NCBI GenBank assembly: GCA_009781765.1
Contig: WQVC01000005.1
Span: 1 to 53,005, forward strand
DNA: 53,005 nt
DNA from: Defluviitaleaceae bacterium
Lineage (GTDB): Bacteria > Bacillota > Clostridia > Lachnospirales > WQUN01
Direction: 5' to 3'
The notes under the pieces are model-generated. The model did no database searches. It had not been told where the DNA came from and saw only the letters and a program-made list of their open reading frames with translations. Both the position numbers and the translations under genes were made by a program. Positions 47,230 through 53,005 of the stretch are shown piece after piece. Numbering within the stretch: position 1 is the first letter of the stretch; each line of letters begins with the position of its first letter.

Positions 47230-47807
47230 GTCACAACCACAACCTTTTCCGGATAAACCGACGCAGGCGAACTGGCGGTTATCATGTCTGTCCAGATGAA
47301 AAATTCCATGCCGGGAACGATGTCGGCGGGGGAAAGCCGACCGTGCCGAGGGTGAATAATTGTTGTGTCGGCGGTAATTGCAACACGATATCGCTCGTTT
47401 TCGCATAAAAACACTGCGGAATCATCGCCGGTTACAATATTCTCGCCGACTGTAACCGTAAATGCCGCCGCGTTTTCGTCCGACCAGTTCAGCCACAACA
47501 CAACCGACGACAGAGGCTCGTCGCCGCGCAAACTGTACGCCGCCCGAACGTCAATGCCCTCACGAAGCGCGTTCGCGCTTACGCGAAACCCGGTTGTTAA
47601 ATCGTAAATCGGCGCATTGCCCGCGCTTACAAGCACGCTTGCAAATCCGCTTTCGCTCAAGGGTTCGCCGACAACATGCAACACATCGCCGCTCATTTCC
47701 ATGATAAACCCTATTGTTTCGCCAACATTATCACTGCGGGCATAAACTGTCAAACCTGCGCCGGCAATCAAAATCGCCGCAAACAGCGCGAAAATCCATG
47801 TTTTCAT
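47226..47807 (-). CDS. Exported protein of unknown function
   Basis: 193 residues from MKTWIFALFAAILIAGAGLTVYA, a signal peptide or N-terminal anchor, with GGAGGTTGAA before the ATG. The rest is beta-rich: IGFIMEMSGDVLHVVGEP, SVLVSAGNAPIYDLTTGF, RVAITADTTIIHPRHGRLSPADI and MEFFIWTDMITASSPASVYPEKVVVV (in parts). The last half has the look of an OB-like or copper-oxidase-like small barrel that follows a Ca or metal-independent pattern, but I do not recognise the family. Its stop overlaps ispD. Confidence 0.75.
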   Translation of the reverse strand: MKTWIFALFAAILIAGAGLTVYARSDNVGETIGFIMEMSGDVLHVVGEPLSESGFASVLVSAGNAPIYDLTTGFRVSANALREGIDVRAAYSLRGDEPLSSVVLWLNWSDENAAAFTVTVGENIVTGDDSAVFLCENERYRVAITADTTIIHPRHGRLSPADIVPGMEFFIWTDMITASSPASVYPEKVVVVT

Positions 47808-47935
47808 TTCAACCTCCGAATTTTGTGAAATCTCGACAGGTTTATTATGCCCCGGCATCCCGGAAAAATATGCATATTTTCCGAAATCAAAAAATAGGAT
47901 GGACATGAGCGGATTTTCAAGCGAGGTGAAATGAA

Positions 47936-49059
47936 ATGAATCGAGTTCCTTACAGGCGTGTTTTTCCGTCGCGCATGAGCGGAGTCGGCGGGTCTGTTGT
48001 CGGGCGGCGAACGATGAAAACATCGCGAACATCCCGCGCATACGACACATTTTCCGGCAGCCACGCTCATTACGAACCGGAATACAACCACGCGCATTAC
48101 GAACCGGAATATGAACCCGCCGCAAATGCGTACATGCCTCCGCCCTACGTTGCGGCGAGAATGCAGTCGGGCAGAATGTCCGAAGACCCCGCTTTGCTTC
48201 CGAAGCTCCGCAATGAAATGCAGGCTTCGGGGCATTTTCTGAACAGTCGGGGATGCAAATCGGGGGAAGCGGATGTTGACGAAATCGGTGCGCGCCGCCC
48301 CCGGCGACCTTTTCGCCTTAACACCGACCCCGACCCGGCAGAACCGTCACGCAACGAAACCTTCATTTTGCAATGCATGGTGAGCGGGGTTTTGGTGGTA
48401 TTTGCGGCACTTATCGGGATGGCGCAATTCGACGCAGCCGAGGGCCTGCGAAACGGATTGCGCAGCGCGCTTTCCGGCGCGGAAACGCCCGCAGAACTTT
48501 TTGAGGACGTTCGCGGATTATTCCCCGACGCACCGGCATATGTTCCCGAGACGCCGGAGGCAGACGAGCCTCTGCTGCTTCTGCCGGAAGCCCCTCTGAC
48601 GACAGAATACGAAAGCCCTCCGCAGATTCCGGGGTCGTCAGAAATGCCGGAACTGCGGTAGCCGAAAAGGCTGATGTTTGGATTGCGCCTGCAACGGGGC
48701 GAATATCGTCGCCGGCGGGGCATCGAATAAATCCGATAACCCGGCGACCCGAATTTCACGACGGCATCGACATCGCGATTCCGGTAGGAACGCCGATTCT
48801 CGCGCCGAAAGCGGGCGAGGTTACGGCAAGCGGATTTTGCAACGGATACGGATTTTTCGTGCGCCTTGCTCATGCCGACGGGTACACGAGTTTTTTCGGG
48901 CATTTGAGCTACGCGGTTGCCGAGGTCGGCGAATTTGTGCCGCAAGGCGCGCAAATTGCCTACTCGGGCAACACCGGGCAATCAACCGGCCCGCATTTGC
49001 ATTTTTCGATTTTTCGCAACGGGCAGTTTGTGAACCCGCTGAACCGCGTAGAAATTTAG
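47936..49059 (+). pseudogene. spoIVFA: SpoIVFA-like M23 protein, apparently frameshifted
   Basis: The first frame (47936-48661) encodes 241 residues: a charged N terminus with a HYEPEYNHAHYEPEY repeat, a membrane segment at about 140-163 and an acidic proline-rich linker, ending at TAG. The M23 domain follows in the minus-one frame: ADVWIAPATGRISSPAG, FHDGIDIAIPVGTPILAP and GPHLHFSIFRNGQFVNP, to TAG at 49057. Joining the frames near 48650 (PEL to PET-AVAEKADVW) gives a continuous protein of about 374 residues. The metal ligands H-x3-D and HLH are present. Followed by spoIVFB, it fits SpoIVFA, the regulator of that protease. A single missing A at GGAACT explains the shift; sequencing error or programmed frameshifting are alternatives. 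Confidence 0.75.
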
Positions 49060-49073
49060 AAGGGGGCGACCTT

Positions 49074-49856
49074 ATGAACATTGTAATAACCATAGTTTTG
49101 TTGGTTGTATCGTTATTGATTCACGAATACGCACATATTTTTGCCGTGCGATTTTTCGGCGGAAAAATTGAACGCGCCGGAATTTTTCCGCTCGGATTTT
49201 TCGCAAAAGCGCGGCAGCTCGATACGCTTTGCGGGTGGGAGCGATATATAATTTTTGCGGCGGGTTCGGCAATGAACTTCGCAATTGCGGCATGGGCGGT
49301 TACAGTGTCGCGGGTATCGTATGTAGGGGTGGAATGGCTTGATTCTCTTGCGTTTTACAATGCGGTGTTGGGAATTTTTAATTTAACGCCCGTGCTTCCT
49401 CTCGACGGCGGACGCATTTTGTTGCAATTTTTGGGCAATCGCGTGGGAATCTTACGCGCAAGCCGTTTCGTGAAGCGATTGGGAATTGTTGTTGCGCTAC
49501 TGTTTATTTGCCTCGGCGTGGTACAAGCAGTGCTGTTTCCGTTCAATATAACGCTTTTTTGCGCGGGGGTTTTCCTCCTTCGCAAGAATAAAAACATCGA
49601 GCCGGAATTACAAGCGGCGTTTCATGCCGCTCTTGCGGGCAAGGAATCCCGCGCGCGAACTCTGCCGGTACGAGACATTACTCTGCCGCCGGAAACGCCA
49701 ATCAAACACGCGCTCGAACGTCTCGCCGGCGATTATTTTATCGTATTTCACATGAACGAAGAGAGTGCTGAAAAAAAACGCCCGCTCCGTGAGCAGACGC
49801 TTATCGAACATGTTTTTAAAAACGGCATGGTCGGGACGATTGGGGATATTCTATAG
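49074..49856 (+). CDS. spoIVFB: Site-2 protease SpoIVFB
   Basis: 260 residues from the ATG at 49074, with AGGGGGCG upstream. The metalloprotease motif HEYAH lies in the first membrane segment (about 19-23), and NLTPVLPLDGGRIL (NPDG-type motif) is in a later one. There are about five to six hydrophobic segments, and the C-terminal region contains a diverged CBS-like pair (LPVRDITLPPETPIKHALERL). SpoIVFB cleaves pro-sigma-K in the mother cell during sporulation. It follows the SpoIVFA-like gene by 14 bases, as in other spore-formers. Confidence 0.93.
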   Translation: MNIVITIVLLVVSLLIHEYAHIFAVRFFGGKIERAGIFPLGFFAKARQLDTLCGWERYIIFAAGSAMNFAIAAWAVTVSRVSYVGVEWLDSLAFYNAVLGIFNLTPVLPLDGGRILLQFLGNRVGILRASRFVKRLGIVVALLFICLGVVQAVLFPFNITLFCAGVFLLRKNKNIEPELQAAFHAALAGKESRARTLPVRDITLPPETPIKHALERLAGDYFIVFHMNEESAEKKRPLREQTLIEHVFKNGMVGTIGDIL

Positions 49857-49880
49857 CGAACGCACCTCGCGTTCGTTACA
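49853..49880. other. Short family A-like hairpin remnant
   Basis: TAGCGAACGCACCTCGCGTTCGTTA: arms AGCGAACGC and GCGTTCGT match the arms of family A (GCGAACG/CGTTCGC) with the middle deleted. It overlaps the stop codon of spoIVFB and reaches the purC stop, so it may act as a bidirectional stop/terminator structure. Confidence 0.5.
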
Positions 49881-50550
49881 ACACCAACGCCGCAAGCTCC
49901 ATAGGGGGAACAATCTCCCCGCCCCTGTACACGCGCATAATTCCGGCAGAAAATTCGTCCGCAAGAATAATTTCTCCGTCGTTTCTGAAAAATTCGAATT
50001 TTATATCGTAGAGTTCAAGCCCCTTTGTTGCCAAATCATCGGCGATAATGCGGGCGATTTTTTTTGTAAGCGCGGCGCAAACATCGTATTCGTCGGCGGT
50101 CATTATGCCGAGCGCGACGATGGTTTCTTTTGTGGCGGGAGGGTCTTGCCGCTCGTCATCTTTGAGCGTAACTTCAACGAGGCAATCAAGCTCCGCACCT
50201 TTTTTCACATACGCGCCGTATCTCCGCACAAAACTGCCGTCGGCACGAAGCCGGCACACAAACTCCACGCCGCCGCCGAACACACTCCCCGCTTTTACAA
50301 CCATTTCAGCTTTCGCAACGTCGCCGGAAATATAATGCGTGGGAATGCCCGCCGCATTCATCATTTCAAAATAATGCACCGACATCCGCAACGATTCACG
50401 CCCGAGTCCCTCAATGCTTAAACCGACGGCGTTTTCCCCGGGGTCGAAAACGCCGTCGCGTCCGGTTGCATCGTCCTTAAATTTCAGCGTTATTGTGTTG
50501 TTGTCGTTTTCGTACACGTTTTTCGTTTTGCCTTCGTAGAGAAGTTTCAT
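49876..50550 (-). CDS. purC: Phosphoribosylaminoimidazole-succinocarboxamide synthase
   Basis: 224 residues. YEGKTKNVYENDNNTITLKFKDDAT (in part), GIPTHYI, VEFVCRLRADGSFVRRYG and GLELYDIKFEFF, with DEFSAGIMRVYR, are the SAICAR synthetase motifs. The canonical DE.SPD.xR motif is replaced by DEFSAGIMR, as in the shorter family members. It adds aspartate to CAIR in purine synthesis. AAGGAG precedes the ATG. It lies downstream of purD with a membrane protein in between. Confidence 0.92.
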   Translation of the reverse strand: MKLLYEGKTKNVYENDNNTITLKFKDDATGRDGVFDPGENAVGLSIEGLGRESLRMSVHYFEMMNAAGIPTHYISGDVAKAEMVVKAGSVFGGGVEFVCRLRADGSFVRRYGAYVKKGAELDCLVEVTLKDDERQDPPATKETIVALGIMTADEYDVCAALTKKIARIIADDLATKGLELYDIKFEFFRNDGEIILADEFSAGIMRVYRGGEIVPPMELAALVL

Positions 50551-50616
50551 TGGGACTCTCCTTCTGTTTTGAAAGATATATACAGTGCGCTACATATCGG
50601 GAAGCGGGAGCGCGCC

Positions 50617-51210
50617 CTAAGGTCTGCCCTGCACACGATTTACTCGGTAAACATTTATCGTATGCGGGTCGATTCTTTCAGTTTGCAGGGTATCGCGCCA
50701 ACCGGCATATTCTTGCCCGGGCAGAACGCGGAAAAAGCAGCTTTCAAAATCCGACTCCGGGAGTTCGACGTCGAAAAGGTTTTCAAATTGCCGTTGCGAA
50801 TGCTCATCTTCAATGGTGAGCCGGGTGATGAACAGCAAATTATAATCGACGCCCAATTTGCCGTCGGGGCGAAGAAAGTAACGTTGCGCCTCCGTATACT
50901 CGCCGACATGTACGGTCATTACATGCGTATGAACGGTATATTGCCGAACGCGCTCGCCCCGCACCGAATCCAAACCGGAAGATATTCCGATGAAAGCGAC
51001 AACGGCAAGCGGCAACATCATCGCGCCGGCAATAATCCGCCGCCTTATATTTTTTTCGCGAGAACGCATCCACCATACCGCTCCCGCAACTGCCGTTAAA
51101 ATCGGCACTCCGATAAACAGCAAAAAAAGCCCGGAAAGCGCGGAATCCGGGTTGCTGCTGTCAAACATAGCAACGAGCAAAATAATCAATCCGACAGTTC
51201 CGATAATCAT
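50617..51210 (-). CDS. Membrane protein of unknown function
   Basis: 197 residues from the ATG eight bases after AGGGGG; a GTG three codons earlier is less well placed. There are three hydrophobic segments (about 2-17, 27-46, 63-80) and then a soluble C-terminal 110 residues of alternating strands (YTVHTHVMTVHVGEYTEAQ, YNLLFITRLTIED, YAGWRDTLQTERI). It starts about 13 bases after the purD stop and is followed by purC after 66 bases, so the three are likely one transcript. I do not recognise the family. Confidence 0.7.
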   Translation of the reverse strand: MIIGTVGLIILLVAMFDSSNPDSALSGLFLLFIGVPILTAVAGAVWWMRSREKNIRRRIIAGAMMLPLAVVAFIGISSGLDSVRGERVRQYTVHTHVMTVHVGEYTEAQRYFLRPDGKLGVDYNLLFITRLTIEDEHSQRQFENLFDVELPESDFESCFFRVLPGQEYAGWRDTLQTERIDPHTINVYRVNRVQGRP

Positions 51211-51222
51211 CGCCGTCACCCC

Positions 51223-52467
51223 CTAAATATCCGAGCGATAAAATAAATTTTCGCACTTGATTTTTTTTATGTCGCGATATAATTCGCGGCGGGCGGTTGC
51301 CGCATTTTGTGCCTTGCGGGCGGCAAAAAGTACGCGCCCGCCCTTTGTTACAAACGCGCCGGCGTCGTTTTTGTCTGTGCCGCAATGGAAAAGGAGAGTT
51401 TCCGGGGCGAGCTTATCGAGTCCGTTGATAACAAAGCCGCTTTCGTAGTCATCCGGGTAGCCTTTCGAGGCGAGAACAACGCCCAAAACTTCGTCGTCGC
51501 TCCAAACCGGCTCGGGGTCTTTGCCGTCGAGAATGTCGTTAATCAGCTCAAAGAGGTCGCTTTCGAGGCGCGGCAGAATAACCTGCGTTTCCGGGTCGCC
51601 GAAGCGGGCGTTAAATTCGATGACCTTCGCGCCGGCGCGGGTCGCGATTAAACCGGCGTATAAAATTCCGGTGAAGGGTCGCCCCTCCGCAACCATTGCC
51701 TTTACCGTCGGCAGCAGAATTTCCGTTCGCGCCGCTTCAATTATTTCGTCGGAAATTTGCGGCACAGGCGAATACGCTCCCATTCCGCCCGTGTTCGGAC
51801 CGGCGTCGCCGTCAAATGCGCGCTTGTGGTCTTTGGCAATAACCATCGGAAAAATTCGCTCGCCGTCCGCAAATGCCATAAACGAAAATTCCGTTCCCGC
51901 CAAAAATTCCTCAATAACAACCGTGTTTCCCGCCGCCCCGAACCGCTTGTTTTGAAGCATTTGCGCAAGCGCGGCCTCGGCTTCGTCGCGGGTTTCGGCA
52001 ATTACTACGCCCTTGCCCGCCGCAAGCCCGTCCGCTTTTAGCACAAACGGCGGGCGGCGCGTTTTGATATACGCCGACGCACTCGAAAAGTCTGTGAAAA
52101 CTTCATAATCCGCCGTGGGAATTTTATATTTTTTCATCAAATCTTTGGCGAAGCTCTTGCTGCCCTCGATGATTGCGGCGTTTGCTCGCGGGCCGAAAAT
52201 TTTCAGCCCTTCCTTTTCGAAAAAGTCAACGATTCCGCCCACAAGCGGCACTTCCGGCCCGACAAATGTAAGCGCGACCTCGTTTTCCTTCGCGAACGCC
52301 GCAAGCGCGGCAAAATCATTTATTCCGACGGGAACGCATTCGGCGACCTGCGCGATTCCGGCATTTCCCGGCGCAACGAATACCTTTTCAACCTGCGGCG
52401 ACTCCGCAAATTTTATCGCAAGTGCGTGTTCGCGCCCGCCCGAGCCGATTATAAGTACGTTATTCAT
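51223..52467 (-). CDS. purD: Phosphoribosylamine-glycine ligase
   Basis: 414 residues, the usual length. MNNVLIIGSGGREHALAIK, FVGPEVPLVGGIVDFF and the ATP-grasp motifs (FVLKADGLAAGKGVVIA, VVIEEFLAGTEFSFMAFADG, DGDAGPNTGGMGAYSP, EFNARFGDPETQVILPRL in parts) are all present. It joins glycine to phosphoribosylamine in the second step of purine synthesis. AAGGGG lies before the ATG. Confidence 0.96.
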   Translation of the reverse strand: MNNVLIIGSGGREHALAIKFAESPQVEKVFVAPGNAGIAQVAECVPVGINDFAALAAFAKENEVALTFVGPEVPLVGGIVDFFEKEGLKIFGPRANAAIIEGSKSFAKDLMKKYKIPTADYEVFTDFSSASAYIKTRRPPFVLKADGLAAGKGVVIAETRDEAEAALAQMLQNKRFGAAGNTVVIEEFLAGTEFSFMAFADGERIFPMVIAKDHKRAFDGDAGPNTGGMGAYSPVPQISDEIIEAARTEILLPTVKAMVAEGRPFTGILYAGLIATRAGAKVIEFNARFGDPETQVILPRLESDLFELINDILDGKDPEPVWSDDEVLGVVLASKGYPDDYESGFVINGLDKLAPETLLFHCGTDKNDAGAFVTKGGRVLFAARKAQNAATARRELYRDIKKIKCENLFYRSDI

Positions 52468-52500
52468 GTGTAAAACCCCTTCATTTATTATTCTTTTGAA

Positions 52501-52803
52501 TCATTCGCAAGAAGTCCAATCAAAGCAGGTTCGATTTTTCAAAGCAGTGGTTATGAACTCCGCCGCCGCAACGTGCGCGGGATGAATTTTATACGCGTTG
52601 AGAGCTTCTTCGCTTTCGAACGTGCTGTCGAGCATGATGTCGGTGTTGCTGTACGGCAGCTCGTTGATGCGAACCTTCATTTCAATAACGCCGTCGAGGG
52701 CGACGAGTGCTTCCAAGTCGTGCTTAATTTTTTGCGCGTTTGCGGCATTTTCCGCGTCCGAAAAATTTTCTGCGTAATTCCACATAACAATGTGCTTTAA
52801 CAT
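52501..52803 (-). CDS. Dabb-family (stress-responsive alpha/beta barrel) protein
   Basis: 100 residues. MLKHIVMWNY, LDGVIEMKVRINE, DIMLDSTFESEEALNAYKIHPAHV and AAEFI are the Dabb motifs, including the YxxHPxH segment. These small proteins form ferredoxin-like dimers; functions differ and are mostly unknown in bacteria. GGAGGTGC precedes the ATG. It lies upstream of purD by 33 bases on the same strand and may be co-transcribed with it. Confidence 0.92.
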   Translation of the reverse strand: MLKHIVMWNYAENFSDAENAANAQKIKHDLEALVALDGVIEMKVRINELPYSNTDIMLDSTFESEEALNAYKIHPAHVAAAEFITTALKNRTCFDWTSCE

Positions 52804-52871
52804 AATGCACCTCCGAGGCTGAGTTTATCATATATCGGGATATAGTGAAACAAGGTAAAAGCATTCTTGTT

Positions 52872-53005
52872 TCACCCCCAAACACTCGCACTTTTGTAGC
52901 GAACGCACTTGAGAAATCCGTTCAGGTTTCGTCGGAAAACGCGCAGAAGCCCGCGATTTCCCGACTCGCCTTCACGGTTCTCAAAGGCGTTCGCTATACT
53001 TGCGC
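52872..53005. repeat. Family A repeat, third copy, cut by window edge
   Basis: TCACCCC at the left, then GCGAACGCACTTGAGAAATCCG and GTTCTCAAAGGCGTTCGCTAT match family A copies 1 and 2 across about 105 bases with scattered differences. The left part is more diverged, and the right end (GTCGGGGTGAT) is outside or lost. Confidence 0.8.

Noticed and set aside
1-53005. Insertion sequence, prophage or integrative element
   Set aside because: No transposase, integrase, phage structural or conjugation gene was found; the short repeats have inverted ends but no enzyme of their own in this window.
1-53005. tRNA or rRNA genes
   Set aside because: No cloverleaf with a conserved T-loop (GGTTCGAATC type) and no rRNA sequence was recognised by eye on either strand; a tRNAscan or Rfam search would settle this.

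Overview
The window comes from a spore-forming Firmicutes bacterium, most likely class Clostridia. The evidence is an alpha/beta small acid-soluble spore protein, a SpoIVFA-SpoIVFB pair, a BofC-like protein, the SCIFF peptide with its radical SAM maturase, and two syntenic blocks typical of that class. Those blocks are yicC-remA-gmk-rpoZ-priA-def-fmt and uvrC-hprK-murB-rapZ-whiA-nadD/yqeK-rsfS. No rRNA, tRNA, CRISPR array, transposase or phage structural gene was recognised.

Layout. 1-2048: two related stalk-domain proteins, each followed by a near-identical 140-bp palindromic repeat. 2215-5299 (minus): a tiny spore-protein-like gene, a methyltransferase and polyphosphate kinase. 5549-9410 (plus): an Ig/TPR membrane protein, a DHH phosphoesterase, SCIFF, a zinc-ribbon protein and the SCIFF maturase, then a CAP-domain remnant. 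9652-15861 (minus): a complete livJHMGF branched-chain amino-acid transporter operon with an MNT/HEPN pair wedged between livG and livF, then a CBS-ACT protein. 16009-17935 (minus): a type II restriction-modification pair with overlapping genes. 18125-25793 (minus): fmt, def, priA, rpoZ, gmk, remA, yicC and a penicillin-binding-protein homologue without catalytic residues. 25870-31052: two XRE regulators, a spore protein, a LysM membrane protein and a PEGA membrane protein. 31052-43929 (plus): uvrC through rsfS, an unidentified 480-residue protein, a BofC-like protein and a GT4-CsaB fusion. 43915-47807 (minus): a DUF3307/SatD-TPR pair, ispD and an exported protein. 47936-49856 (plus): frameshifted spoIVFA and spoIVFB. 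49876-52803 (minus): purC, a membrane protein, purD and a Dabb protein.

The most striking property is repeat content. At least four families of short palindromic, transposase-less repeats (called A, B, C and D here) fill the intergenic spaces. They also sit in frame inside conserved housekeeping genes: B in the SCIFF maturase, a B-like relative in fmt, C in uvrC and in the GT4-CsaB fusion, and a D hairpin cluster in priA. Copies at gene ends provide stop codons for ppk and for the small spore-protein-like gene. Family C has a six-base-pair stem with a CAA loop whose sequence differs between copies while pairing is kept. This invasion of reading frames recalls the Rickettsia palindromic elements but involves several families at once; it is the best candidate here for something undescribed.

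Other points are a WhiA lacking its N-terminal half, the dead carboxypeptidase, the MNT/HEPN pair inside a transporter operon, the SatD-TPR/DUF3307 pair and the unknown 480-residue protein. All calls come from reading the sequence; no database search was run, and repeat boundaries are approximate to a few bases.
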